Shown here piece by piece: positions 1 through 8,639 of a stretch of DNA of 64,000 bases (the stretch's first letter is position 1; each line of letters opens with the position of its first letter). The notes beneath the pieces are model-generated. The model had not been told where the DNA came from, did not search any database, and worked only from the letters and a program-made list of their open reading frames with translations. The position numbers and the translations under genes were made by a program. Source of the DNA: DATAOG01 sp963753685 (GTDB taxonomy: Bacteria; Pseudomonadota; Alphaproteobacteria; Geminicoccales; Geminicoccaceae); NCBI GenBank assembly GCA_963753685.1, contig CAVWDE010000007.1, positions 124,001 through 188,000 of the forward strand. The letters are read 5' to 3'.

Positions 1-100
1 CGACGGCACGATCACGGGCGAGCTCGCGGGCGACGACGCCGACGAGCGCCAGATCGGCCTCCTGATGGCCGGCATCACCGACAAGGCTCAGGCGGCGTGA
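1..100 (+). CDS. ABC transporter ATP-binding protein, C-terminal end (partial)
   Basis: The frame is open from the first bases and stops with TGA at 98-100. The last 32 residues include IGLLMAG followed by a short tail. That ending is typical of the duplicated-ATPase subunits of simple-sugar/nucleoside importers (MglA/NupO type). Two matching permease genes follow on the same strand at 765 and 1903, which supports the call. The rest of the gene lies outside the window. Its stop overlaps the end of the oppositely oriented hicB by 13 bases. Confidence 0.75.
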   Translation, partial: DGTITGELAGDDADERQIGLLMAGITDKAQAA

Positions 101-501
101 TGCTCCTTTTTCGCGGCGAGCAGTCGATGGACCGCCCCGTCCAGGAGAGCCTGCCGCGTCGTACCGCGCTTTTTGGCGAGCGCGTCAAGCTTTTCCAGAT
201 CCGCGGCGGAGAGCGTGACACCGATCTGGCCGACGCCGGTCAGACGGTCCGGAACGGCCACCGGGAAGGGGATCGCCTCGGCGTTCTCCGGGTCGGCCAT
301 CACCATCTCCAGCGGCGACGGGCCGGGGATCGGGAGATGCTCCTCGATCATCCCCTCGATGTGGAACTCGAGGGCCTCGGCGGCCATTTCACGGGTTTCC
401 TCGAGCGTGCTGCCGGCAGTGATGCACCCGGGAAAGTCCGGGAAATCGACACCGAAGTCACTGTCGGGGTCTTTGCGCAGCAACGCGATATAGGTCGTCA
501 C
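88..501 (-). CDS. hicB: HicB-family antitoxin
   Basis: 137 residues. The N-terminal half has the HicB fold signature: YIALLRKDPDSDFGVDFPDFPGC followed by a G-x-T-xx-E helix (in full: FPDFPGCITAGSTLEE). The C-terminal half, about residues 92-132, looks like a ribbon-helix-helix DNA-binding domain (GVTLSAADLEKLDALAKKRG). In this family HicB neutralises HicA and represses the shared promoter. It lies 9 bases downstream of hicA on the same strand, the usual hicAB order. The pair is antisense to, and lodged between, the ATPase and permease genes of an ABC operon. Confidence 0.9.
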   Translation of the reverse strand: MTTYIALLRKDPDSDFGVDFPDFPGCITAGSTLEETREMAAEALEFHIEGMIEEHLPIPGPSPLEMVMADPENAEAIPFPVAVPDRLTGVGQIGVTLSAADLEKLDALAKKRGTTRQALLDGAVHRLLAAKKEHHAA

Positions 502-510
502 AGCGAACTC

Positions 511-699
511 CTAGCTCAGCTTCACTCCAGACTGCCGCTCGATGCTCTTGAGGGTGCCGATCGGCACGTCCTTCCGTGGATGCTGCACCGTCACGCGGTT
601 CGGATGGTCCGGATGCCGGAATTGATGGTGACTGCCTTTGACCCCGACCCGCCGCCAGCCCGCCGCTTCGAGCTTTCGGATGATCGTCCGGCTGTCCAT
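511..699 (-). CDS. hicA: HicA-family mRNA interferase toxin
   Basis: From the ATG at 699 the protein has 62 residues and matches HicA in length and motifs: a short basic N-terminus (RTIIRKLEAAGWRRVGVKGS), the catalytic histidine in GSHHQF, and the ending IGTLKSIERQSGV. A start 36 bases upstream (735) would add an uncharacteristic extension, so I prefer 699. HicA proteins are small dsRBD-fold RNases that cleave mRNA in the cytoplasm when HicB is degraded. All expected motifs are intact here, unlike the second hicA at 35.5 kb. Confidence 0.9.
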   Translation of the reverse strand: MDSRTIIRKLEAAGWRRVGVKGSHHQFRHPDHPNRVTVQHPRKDVPIGTLKSIERQSGVKLS

Positions 700-764
700 C
701 GCGCGGATGATGTGGGCGACCGGGACGGGCGTCAAGCAGCGCGCGGCCTGCGGGTGCGCCCTTG

Positions 765-1877
765 ATGGCGGCGCGTCCGGGTGAGCTACCGGCCTGGGTT
801 AACCTCGGGCTGCTGCCGCTGCTCAATCTGGCGGCGGCGTTTTTCGTCTCGGGCCTGCTCGTGCTGCTGCTCGGCGAGAACCCGCTCAAGGCGGTCGAGC
901 TTCTGATCTACGGCGCCTTCGGCTACGGCGAGGCGATCGGCTACACGCTCTACTACGCGACCAGCTTCATCTTCACCGGGCTCGCGGTCGCGATCGCCTT
1001 CCACTGCGGCCTGTTCAACATCGGCGGCGAGGGCCAGGCCTATCTCGGCGGCCTCGGCGTCGCCCTGGTCGGCCTCCACTTCGGCTGTTTGCCGTTCGCG
1101 CTCGTGCTGCCGCTCGCGATCGCCGCGGCCGCGCTGTTCGGCGGCGCCTGGGCGTTCATCCCGGGCTGGCTGCAGGCCAAGCGCGGCAGCCACGTCGTGA
1201 TCACCACGATCATGTTCAACTTCCTCGCCGCGGCGCTGATGACCTACCTGCTGGTCAACGTCATCATCAGGCCCGGCCAGCAGATCCCGGAGACCGCGGT
1301 CTTCCCGGAGAGCGCCTGGATCCCGCAGCTGCACGACATCCTGGCCGCCTTCGGCATCAAGTCGGCCCCGTCGCCGCTCAATCTCTCGTTCGTCATCGCG
1401 CTCGTCTGCTGCTTCCTGGTCTGGCTGTTCGTCTGGCAGACCCGCTACGGCTACGAACTCCGCGTGGTCGGTCAGAACGAGGCCGCCGCGGTCTATGGCG
1501 GCATCTCGCCCGCCCGCCAGATCATGCTCGCGATGACCCTTTCGGGCGCGCTCGCGGGCCTGGTCGCGCTCAACATGGTGCTGGGCGCGCAGCACCGCCT
1601 GACCCTCGACTTCACCGGCGGCTTCGGCTTCGTCGGCATCGCGGTCTCGCTGATGGGCCGCAACCATCCGCTCGGCATCCTGCTGGCGGCGCTCCTGTTC
1701 GGCGCCCTCTATCAGGGCGGCTCGGAGCTGTCGTTCGACATGCCGGCGCTCTCGCGCGACCTGGTGGTCGTGATCCAGGGCCTGGTGATCCTGTTCGCCG
1801 GCGCCCTCGAGCACATGTTCCGGCCCTCGATCGAGGCGCTGTTCGCCAGGCCCGCGCCGGCCGAGGCGGTCGCCTGA
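765..1877 (+). CDS. Nucleoside/simple-sugar ABC transporter permease (YufP/NupP-like)
   Basis: 370 residues and about nine hydrophobic segments, with the BPD_transp_2 (LivH/RbsC-like) signature. FNIGGEGQ near residue 85 and the later GISPARQIMLAMTLSGALAG stretch are typical of BmpA-associated permeases. These import purine nucleosides through the inner membrane with a duplicated ATPase and a lipoprotein receptor. An overlapping TTG at 762 is also possible; no convincing ribosome binding site is seen. The original upstream junction with the ATPase gene has been replaced by hicAB. The second permease follows 25 bases downstream. Confidence 0.88.
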   Translation: MAARPGELPAWVNLGLLPLLNLAAAFFVSGLLVLLLGENPLKAVELLIYGAFGYGEAIGYTLYYATSFIFTGLAVAIAFHCGLFNIGGEGQAYLGGLGVALVGLHFGCLPFALVLPLAIAAAALFGGAWAFIPGWLQAKRGSHVVITTIMFNFLAAALMTYLLVNVIIRPGQQIPETAVFPESAWIPQLHDILAAFGIKSAPSPLNLSFVIALVCCFLVWLFVWQTRYGYELRVVGQNEAAAVYGGISPARQIMLAMTLSGALAGLVALNMVLGAQHRLTLDFTGGFGFVGIAVSLMGRNHPLGILLAALLFGALYQGGSELSFDMPALSRDLVVVIQGLVILFAGALEHMFRPSIEALFARPAPAEAVA

Positions 1878-1902
1878 GTCCTGTGCACCCGGACAGCGGA
1901 CC

Positions 1903-2877
1903 ATGAGCGACCTCTTCCTTCAGGCCCTGCTGCTCTCGGATTCGACCATTCGCCTCGCGACGCCGCTCGTGCTCGCGGCGCTGGCCGGGCTGTTCTGCGA
2001 GCGCTCGGGCGTGGTCGACATCGCCCTCGAGGGCAAGATGCTGGGCGCCGCCTTCGCCGCCGCCGCAACCGCCGCGGTCACCGACTCCGCCTGGCTCGGC
2101 CTCGCCGCCGGCATGCTGTTCGGGGTCGGCCTCGCCATGGTTCACGGCTTTGCCTGCATCACCCACCGCGGCAACCAGGTGGTCTCGGGCATGGCGCTCA
2201 ACATCATGGTCGCGGGCCTGGGGCCGACGCTCGCCGAGGCCTGGTTCCACCAGGGCGGCCGGACGCCCTTGCTCGGCGACGAGGCCCGCTTCACGCCGAT
2301 CACCCTGCCGCTCGCCAACGCTCTGCACGGGGTGCCGGTCCTCGGCCCGATCTATTACGAGGTGATCAGCGGCCACAACCTGCTGGTCTACGCCACCGCC
2401 GTGATCGTGCCGCTGGTCGCCTGGATCGTCTACCGCACCCGCTTCGGACTGAGGCTGCGCGCCGTGGGTGAGAACCCGAGCGCGGTCGACACCGCCGGGA
2501 TCAGCGTGACGGCCATGCGCTACAAGGCGCTGGTGGTGACCGGTCTGCTCTGCGGCATCGCCGGCGCCTATCTCTCGATCGGCCACAACGCGTCCTTCAT
2601 CCGCGACATGACCGCGGGCAAGGGCTATCTGGCGCTGGCCGCCCTGATCTTCGGCAAGTGGCGCCCGCTGCCGGCGATCCTCGCCTGTTTCCTGTTCGCC
2701 TTCACCGACGCTGTCCAGATCCGCCTCCAGGGGACCCCACTGCCGCTCATCGGCACGGTCCCGACCGAGGCGATCCAGGCGCTCCCCTACCTTGCGACCG
2801 TCCTCCTGCTCGCCGGCTTCGTCGGCCGCGCGGTCGCTCCCAAAGCGATCGGCGTGCCCTACATCAAAGAGAGATGA
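1903..2877 (+). CDS. Nucleoside/simple-sugar ABC transporter permease (YufQ/NupQ-like)
   Basis: 324 residues, eight or nine hydrophobic segments. It carries the partner-permease signature: ERSGVVDIALEGKMLGAAFAA near residue 35, HRGNQVVSGMALNIM near 85, and RLRAVGENPSAVDTAGISV near 185. It is the second half of the heterodimeric channel with the gene just upstream. No receptor (BmpA-type) gene is in the window, so it presumably lies left of it with the rest of the ATPase. The convergent aminotransferase-like gene ends 7 bases downstream. Confidence 0.88.
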   Translation: MSDLFLQALLLSDSTIRLATPLVLAALAGLFCERSGVVDIALEGKMLGAAFAAAATAAVTDSAWLGLAAGMLFGVGLAMVHGFACITHRGNQVVSGMALNIMVAGLGPTLAEAWFHQGGRTPLLGDEARFTPITLPLANALHGVPVLGPIYYEVISGHNLLVYATAVIVPLVAWIVYRTRFGLRLRAVGENPSAVDTAGISVTAMRYKALVVTGLLCGIAGAYLSIGHNASFIRDMTAGKGYLALAALIFGKWRPLPAILACFLFAFTDAVQIRLQGTPLPLIGTVPTEAIQALPYLATVLLLAGFVGRAVAPKAIGVPYIKER

Positions 2878-2884
2878 GCGAGCC

Positions 2885-4285
2885 CTAGTCGCCGAGCATC
2901 TCCTGCTCGGTCTCGCCGAGGGCTGTGTCCAGGATCGCGAGCGCCCGGTCGATGTCTGTCTCGCGGGTGATCAGGGGTGGTGTCAAAGTGAGCACATTGC
3001 CGAGCGTGGTCTTGAAGTTGAGGCCGCGCTCCAGGCAGCGGTAGAGCACCGCATCCGCCTCGTCGATGGCCGGCTCTTTGGTGGCCGGGTCGCGGACCAG
3101 CTCGATGCCGAGCAGCAGGCCGAGGCCGCGCACGTCGCCGATCAGCGGGTGCCGTGCCTGCAGCTCCTGGAGCCTGGCCAGCGCATAGGCGCCGACCCGG
3201 GCGGCGTTCTCGACCAGGCGCTCGTCCTCGATGATCTCGAGCGTGGTGAGCGCGGCGCGGGCGAGCATCGGGTTCTTCTCGTGGGTGTAGTGGCCGAGCG
3301 CGTGATCGCGCAGCACGTCGAACTCGGACCGGGTCAGCAGCGCTGCTACCGGCAGCACGCCGCCGCCCAGCGCCTTGCCCAGCACCAAAATGTCCGGCAC
3401 GACGCCGAAGTGCTCGCAGACGAACATCCGCCCGGTCTTGCCGAGGCCGCTCGGGATCTCGTCGAAGATCAGGAGCGTGCCATGGGCGTCGCAGGCCTGG
3501 CGCACCTCCGCCCAGAAGCCGGGCGGCGGCACATAGGGCACGGCGCGGACCGGCTCGGCGATCACCGCGGCGACGTCCTGCTCCTTCTCCAGGACGTAGC
3601 GGATGAAGCTCGCGCAGCGCATGCCGCAGAGCTCGAGCTGCGGCCGGCCGGCCCGGTCCGGGTAGCCGTAGGGGCAGCGATAGCAGGCAAAGGGCGCGAC
3701 ATGCTCGGTGCCGGCGAGCAGCGGTCCGACCGGGCCCGAGCGGAACAGCGCCTCGCCGCCGACGCTCGCGGCGCCGAAGCCGGCGCCGTGGAAGCTGTCC
3801 CAGAAGGAGATCGTCTTGTGCCGTCCGGTGACCGCGCGGGCGAGCTTGAGCGCCATCTCGATCGCCTCGGAGCCGCCCGGCGCGAGCACCAGCTTGTCGA
3901 GCTTGCCCGGTGCCAGCGCCGCCAGCTTCCGGGCCAGCGCCACGGCCGGCTGGTTGGTGAAGCGCCGCGGCGCGAACGGCAGCTCGTCGAGCTGCGCCTT
4001 CAGCGCGGCAATCAGTCGCGGATGGCCGTGGCCCAGATGATGCACGTTGTTACCGTGGAAATCCAAATAGCGCCGGCCGGCGAGGTCCTCGAGCCAGAGA
4101 CCCTCCGCCCGGCGTATCGCCGAGAGGCATGGCGACGACAAGGCCTGATGGAGGAAGTGGTGCGCGTCCGCCTCGACCAGCGCCCGGACCGCGGGGTCGA
4201 GGCCCTGATGAAATGCCCGGCGCCGCAAGGAGCGGTTGGAATCACCCTCGGCGAGCGGCGCCGGGCTTGGTTCGATGCTGGTCAT
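2885..4285 (-). CDS. pbfA: Class-III PLP-dependent enzyme, probable (R)-1-hydroxy-2-aminoethylphosphonate ammonia-lyase
   Basis: 466 residues of the fold-I aminotransferase class III type: phosphate-binding GGSEA (138-142), DEIPSGLGKTG with Asp275, and the Schiff-base lysine in VLGKALGGG (Lys304). Four cysteines (201, 204, 220, 224) form a CxxC-x15-CxxxC cluster in the middle, which recalls the phosphonate-lyase branch (PbfA) rather than ordinary 4-aminobutyrate transaminases. PbfA feeds hydroxylated aminoethylphosphonate into phosphonoacetaldehyde. No other phosphonate genes are adjacent, so the substrate is inferred from overall resemblance only. A general omega-aminotransferase is the alternative. 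Confidence 0.7.
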   Translation of the reverse strand: MTSIEPSPAPLAEGDSNRSLRRRAFHQGLDPAVRALVEADAHHFLHQALSSPCLSAIRRAEGLWLEDLAGRRYLDFHGNNVHHLGHGHPRLIAALKAQLDELPFAPRRFTNQPAVALARKLAALAPGKLDKLVLAPGGSEAIEMALKLARAVTGRHKTISFWDSFHGAGFGAASVGGEALFRSGPVGPLLAGTEHVAPFACYRCPYGYPDRAGRPQLELCGMRCASFIRYVLEKEQDVAAVIAEPVRAVPYVPPPGFWAEVRQACDAHGTLLIFDEIPSGLGKTGRMFVCEHFGVVPDILVLGKALGGGVLPVAALLTRSEFDVLRDHALGHYTHEKNPMLARAALTTLEIIEDERLVENAARVGAYALARLQELQARHPLIGDVRGLGLLLGIELVRDPATKEPAIDEADAVLYRCLERGLNFKTTLGNVLTLTPPLITRETDIDRALAILDTALGETEQEMLGD

Positions 4286-4576
4286 GGCGCAGAGACTCGC
4301 TCATGTTGGGCCTGCGACAAAAGCTAGCACCGGCCGGCGGCGGGCGCGAGGCGAGGCCAGTTGACGGCGGGCAGGGCCAGGCGGCGGAAACCCGAGGAGC
4401 GGCGGGACGGTCGGACATTCGGTTGATTGTCATCCGATGCTATGAAACCGGTTGGCGATGAGTGCGGCGCGCTTGAGAGCCGGGATCCGAGGCTGCCCGG
4501 GCGTTGACCGCGGGAACGAAATGGCCTCTCGCGTGTTAACGGAGCGAATACCCCTGGACCGATCTGAAACCTGACG

Positions 4577-5347
4577 ATGGAGCAACTGGGCCAGGCTCGA
4601 GGCGGGCGCAGCGATCAAGGCGAGCCCGGTTGGCTCACGGCGGACGTGGTGGGGGTGTCTGTGTCGAGGGTGCGGTTCGGAACGGCTGGCGGTTTGCTGA
4701 GGGAGGCAACAAAGTTGACCGAAGGGGGTGGAAGCTTGGCAGTCGTGGCACTGTCGGAACGGGAGGACGCGCCGCCTGGCGAAACGAGTCGGGCTTCGGC
4801 GACCACCCGGTGGGCGGCTTCGGCGGATGACCTGTCGGGCGGGCCCGAGCCCGAGCCGATCATGCAATGGCTGGCGGTGCGCAGGGTCGAGCGCTTGCTC
4901 GAAAGCTTCGGCATGACGCGCGACCGGCGGCGTGAGTTGATCATTCAGAACTGCATGACGCGCGCGATCGGGCGCTGGCGGGAGGCGCGCGGCACCGATC
5001 TGAGCGCGCTCGCGCTGGAAGAGGTCGAGGATGCGCTCGGCCGCTGGTTCTCGTTCGTCCTGGAGGCCGAGACCTTGGGCGATCAGCCGCCGTTGCTGGT
5101 CGGTCAGGCGGCGTTCGAGATCTGTCAGGCGCCCACCCGCTGGCCAGGCGTGCTCCTGAGCTATGACCATCTGCCACCGGCGTTCGTCGAGGCGATGCGG
5201 GCGGCCAAAGTGGTGCCGACCCCGGCGGAGGTGCCGGGCACCATGCTCGAACAGTGCCTGGACTCCTGGTCGCTCAAAGAGCTGGTGCTGCGCATGCTTG
5301 GGCGCTGGAGCCGCGGTCTGGCCGGACCGGCCGCGCCGGCCACCTGA
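4577..5347 (+). CDS. Hypothetical protein upstream of opgH-like gene
   Basis: 256 residues, not recognised. There is no signal peptide or membrane segment. The first 95 residues are Gly/Ser/Glu-rich and probably disordered. From about residue 96 (MQWLAVRRVERLLESFGMTRDR) the protein becomes helical and charged, and this part is the likely domain. An internal start at 4862 would give only that part. The gap to the OpgH-like gene is 17 bases, so the two are probably cotranscribed, and a regulatory or accessory role in glucan synthesis is a guess from position. The canonical partner OpgG/MdoG is not here. Confidence 0.6.
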   Translation: MEQLGQARGGRSDQGEPGWLTADVVGVSVSRVRFGTAGGLLREATKLTEGGGSLAVVALSEREDAPPGETSRASATTRWAASADDLSGGPEPEPIMQWLAVRRVERLLESFGMTRDRRRELIIQNCMTRAIGRWREARGTDLSALALEEVEDALGRWFSFVLEAETLGDQPPLLVGQAAFEICQAPTRWPGVLLSYDHLPPAFVEAMRAAKVVPTPAEVPGTMLEQCLDSWSLKELVLRMLGRWSRGLAGPAAPAT

Positions 5348-5364
5348 CAGCGAGCCCAAACCCC

Positions 5365-7191
5365 ATGAATGATGATCCCGGGCTGCGTCGGCGGCTGATT
5401 TTGGCGGTGTTGGTGCTTGGCGGCAGCGCCTGGGCAACCCGCTTCGTGGAAAACGTCCTGGCGGTCGACGGTCTGTCGATCCCGGAGACCGGAATCCTGC
5501 TGGTCTTCTGCCTGACCTTCGGCTGGCTCGCCTATGGGTTCTGGACCGCGTTGGCCGGCTTCTTTGTCATGCTCGCCGGCCAGAGGCACCTCGCGTTGGA
5601 TGCATCGCAAGGCGAGCTTTCGGACAGCGCGCGCACCGCGCTCGTGGTCCCGGTCTACCACGAGGATCCGGAACGGGTGGCGGCGCGGCTGCGCGCCATC
5701 GTCCGCTCGCTCGAGCGCACCGGCGAGCTGGCGCGATTCGATCTGTTCATCTTGAGCGACAGCCGCGAGCCCGCCCGGATCCGCGCCGAGGAGGCGGTCT
5801 GGGCGCGGCTTTGCCGCGAGCGCGGGACCGCGGGTCGGGTGTTCTATCGCAATCGGGTCGATCATCACGGGCGCAAAGCCGGCAACATCGCCGAGTTCTG
5901 CCGGCGCTGGGGGCGATGCTACCCGTATTTCGTGATCCTCGACGCGGACAGCGTGATGACCGGCAGCACGCTCGTGCACCTGGTCCGGCTGATGGAGGCG
6001 AATCCCGGCGCCGGGCTGATCCAGACCCTGTCGCAGCCGGTCGGCGGCGAGACCCTGTTCGCCCGGGCGCTGCAGTTCGCCGCCAGCCTCTATGGCCCGG
6101 TGTACGCTGCCGGCCTCGCCTATTGGTACCCCGGCCGCAGCAACTACTGGGGCCACAACGCGATCATCCGGACCCAGGCATTCATGGCCGCTGCTGGTTT
6201 GCCCACCCTGTCCGGCAAGCCGCCGCTCGGGGGCGAGATCCTGAGCCATGATTTCGTCGAGGCGGCGCTGCTCCAGCGGGCCGGCTGGTCGGTCTGGCTG
6301 GTGCCCGGGCTGGGCGGCAGCTATGAGGAGCTGCCCTCGACCTTGCGCGGCTACCTGGCGCGCGACCGGCGCTGGTGCCAGGGCAACCTCCAGCACACGC
6401 GCCTGATTGCCGCCAAGGGCCTGGCCGCGGTCAGCCGCCTGCACCTGGCGCTCGGCGCCATGTCCTACATCGTCTCGCTCCTGTGGCTGCTGCTGCTCGT
6501 GCTCACGACCGTCGAGGCGATCCGCACCCATCTCTTTGCCAGCGCGACGATTCACGAGGCTAGCTTGTTGTTCCAGGCCTGGCCGGCGGCCGACCCCCAT
6601 CAGCTGATCGGCCTGGTTTGGATCACCGCCGGCATGCTGCTGCTGCCCAAACTGCTGCCGTTGGGTTTGGTGCTGGCCGTGCGCGCGCGTCGGCGGGCGT
6701 TCGGCGGCGGACTCCGTCTGCTGCGCGCGGCCAGCGCCGAGCTCGCACTCTCCGTGTTGCTCGCGCCGGTGCTGATGATCCAGCACAGCAAGGCCGTGCT
6801 CGGTATCCTGTTCGGCCGCGGCGTCGCCTGGACCGCCCAGCAGCGGGGCGGCGAGACCGAGAGCTGGACCGCGGTCGCCTTCACCTACGGCGACATCACG
6901 CTGCTCGGCTGCCTGTGGGCGGCCGCCGCTTATCTGGCCGCGCCCGAACTCGTCCTGTGGCTCGGTCCGGTGCTCGCGGGCTGCCTCCTGGCGATACCGC
7001 TCGCGGCGCTCTCCAGCCGAGCGGATCTTGGCGCGGCCATGCGTCGGCGCGGCTGGTTCCTGATCCCCGAGGAGTGGACCCCGCCGCCCGAGCTGGCCGA
7101 GCTGTCCAGCGCTCCGGTCCGGGACGATCATCATCTGAACGGGCACGCGCCGGCCTCGCCGGCGGCCCACGCCCAGATCGCTGGCGCTTAG
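5365..7191 (+). CDS. opgH: Glucan biosynthesis glucosyltransferase H-like protein
   Basis: 608 residues with the layout of MdoH/OpgH: two N-terminal membrane segments, a cytoplasmic GT2 domain and further C-terminal membrane segments. Catalytic motifs are visible: ILDADS (DxD, 191-196), LSHDF (293-297) and RDRRWCQGN (333-341, the QxxRW-type motif). OpgH polymerises and exports beta-glucan (osmoregulated periplasmic glucan). The protein is shorter than enterobacterial OpgH (about 850 residues) because the long N-terminal cytoplasmic region is missing. I chose ATG 5365, since upstream in-frame starts add a non-homologous tail overlapping the previous gene. A terminator-like hairpin follows. Confidence 0.85.
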   Translation: MNDDPGLRRRLILAVLVLGGSAWATRFVENVLAVDGLSIPETGILLVFCLTFGWLAYGFWTALAGFFVMLAGQRHLALDASQGELSDSARTALVVPVYHEDPERVAARLRAIVRSLERTGELARFDLFILSDSREPARIRAEEAVWARLCRERGTAGRVFYRNRVDHHGRKAGNIAEFCRRWGRCYPYFVILDADSVMTGSTLVHLVRLMEANPGAGLIQTLSQPVGGETLFARALQFAASLYGPVYAAGLAYWYPGRSNYWGHNAIIRTQAFMAAAGLPTLSGKPPLGGEILSHDFVEAALLQRAGWSVWLVPGLGGSYEELPSTLRGYLARDRRWCQGNLQHTRLIAAKGLAAVSRLHLALGAMSYIVSLLWLLLLVLTTVEAIRTHLFASATIHEASLLFQAWPAADPHQLIGLVWITAGMLLLPKLLPLGLVLAVRARRRAFGGGLRLLRAASAELALSVLLAPVLMIQHSKAVLGILFGRGVAWTAQQRGGETESWTAVAFTYGDITLLGCLWAAAAYLAAPELVLWLGPVLAGCLLAIPLAALSSRADLGAAMRRRGWFLIPEEWTPPPELAELSSAPVRDDHHLNGHAPASPAAHAQIAGA

Positions 7192-7214
7192 TCGAGCGAA
7201 GCGCGGGCCGGATG

Positions 7215-7245
7215 CCGGGTCACGCCTGGGTGACCCGGGTCTTTT
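7215..7245 (+). terminator. Rho-independent terminator after opgH
   Basis: CCGGGTCAC (7215-7223) and GTGACCCGG (7230-7238) form a perfect 9-bp stem with a 6-base loop, followed by GTCTTTT. It lies 24 bases after the opgH stop and overlaps the stop of the convergent methyltransferase. Confidence 0.65.
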
Positions 7246-7927
7246 GAAACTCGGCGACAATCCTGCAGCGCGCCCAGGCCAAAGCCGGCCAATCCAGCGC
7301 CCGATGCCACGCCTCGAGCATGGAGCCGAGGACCGGGGCGTCACGCAGCCAGGTGGCGCCGTTGTTCTGATAGATCAGCGTGACCGGCGCCATCCCGGCG
7401 GCGGCAGCGGCTCGGACCAGGGCTCTGCCAGTGTTGCAGCGATAGAGCGTCGAGTACATCTCGGGCTGGCCCACGCCATACCGTCGGCGGCCAAGGGCAA
7501 GATGGACAGATTGCGGCACGATCCGAGCGGCTTGCGCCTTGTAACTCAGAAGGTTGGGGGTCTGGACCAGTAGTCGCCCCCCTGGCTTCAGCACGCGCGC
7601 AAATTCGCTGAACGCAGCACGCGGATTGTCCAGGTGCTCAATCACGTTCTCGCAGCATATGACGTGGAAGTGATCGCTCGGGAACAGGGCGCCCATGGTC
7701 TCGACCGAGCCAAGAATGAAGGTGCTATGGAAGCGGGCCCCGGCTTGGCCGTCGAGATCAATTCCGATGATCTCGCATGTGTTGCGATAGGGGTAGGTGA
7801 TCTCCGCCTTGTCGCGGCCACAACCGGCATGGAGGACCCGGAGACCACCACGAGCAAGACACGCCCGGACGAGGTCACCGTACTTGACTTGTTCGGCCCG
7901 GCTATCGGGCGGCAGCAGTCCGGACAT
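7220..7927 (-). CDS. Class I SAM-dependent methyltransferase
   Basis: 235 residues from ATG 7927, which has GGGGAAG a few bases upstream; an in-frame GTG at 7939 is less likely. Motif I is VLHAGCGRDKAEI, followed by the acidic strand IIGIDLD, motif II-like HVICCENVIEHLDNP and post-II LKPGGRLLVQTPN: a Methyltransf_11-type Rossmann fold. The substrate is unknown. Position beside polysaccharide genes suggests a glycan or glycosyl-carrier substrate, by inference only. The C-terminal 70 residues (RYGVGQPEMYSTLYRCN onward) are a substrate-specificity tail. It converges on opgH. Confidence 0.8.
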   Translation of the reverse strand: MSGLLPPDSRAEQVKYGDLVRACLARGGLRVLHAGCGRDKAEITYPYRNTCEIIGIDLDGQAGARFHSTFILGSVETMGALFPSDHFHVICCENVIEHLDNPRAAFSEFARVLKPGGRLLVQTPNLLSYKAQAARIVPQSVHLALGRRRYGVGQPEMYSTLYRCNTGRALVRAAAAAGMAPVTLIYQNNGATWLRDAPVLGSMLEAWHRALDWPALAWARCRIVAEFQKTRVTQA

Positions 7928-7939
7928 CTGCTTCCCCAC

Positions 7940-8639
7940 GCGTCGGCGGTGACTCAGCTGCCGACGCCGATTGCATAGAAGACTGGGTTAGGGACGCCAC
8001 GAGCCCGCGTCCGGGCACGAGTGCCCGTGCGCGGTTGCCTGTGACGATCGCCGGACCGCAACTGGTCTCGATCCGGCGCTGCAGGGAGGTTCGAGCATTC
8101 GAAACGGCTCCAGCCGGCCCGACATGACGCACGACCCTGACGGTCGGTATTCATAGCCTAGCGCGGCCATCGGCGCTAGCGCCGAACCACGAGAGCGTCT
8201 CGGGCAAGCCGCTGTCAGAAGCCGGTCCATCTGGCCTCCGGAAGGTACGGACGCGGGGCTGGCTTCGTGAACGTTGCGGTCCGCCTCACGCGACCGCCAA
8301 TCCCTATCGGTGACAGCGCCGACGTCGCGGGCGAACGGCCCAGACAGGATTGCGAGCATGCTGTCCGCCCGAGGGCGGGCAAGAAGCTCGCCAACATTGG
8401 CTCATCCAGGTCGGCCGGGAGATCGCGCGCACCCCGCCTATGCGCCCGGCGCTCGCAGGTGGCCCCGGTCGGCGCGCGGACCTCGCCTGAGCCGCCCCCG
8501 GACGACCGAGCCGACCGGCTCACCTGCGCGGGGGACACTTGGCGGCCAAAGCCCTGGCGCCGACCAAGACCGGATCGCGCTTGACGTCCGACCATGAATA
8601 GGATATTGAACCTATCTCTTCTGAGGGGAATGGGAAGAT
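7940..8639. other. 700-base stretch without a recognised gene
   Basis: Open frames here lack convincing ribosome binding sites, motifs or codon bias, and several overlap one another. Bases 8590-8635 immediately before the tail-like gene are relatively A/T-rich and could carry its promoter. I see no tRNA, terminator or repeat. Confidence 0.4.

Noticed and set aside
786..1904. Long open frame antisense to the nucleoside permease
   Set aside because: High G+C third positions keep antisense frames open; the product is Arg/Glu/Asp/Gln-rich with no domain, while the sense frame is a clear permease.
2792..4327. 511-codon frame antisense to the class-III PLP enzyme
   Set aside because: Low-complexity composition and no motif; the opposite strand encodes a complete enzyme.
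5161..7344. 727-codon frame antisense to opgH
   Set aside because: Mirror of a strongly biased gene; no start signal, no domain.
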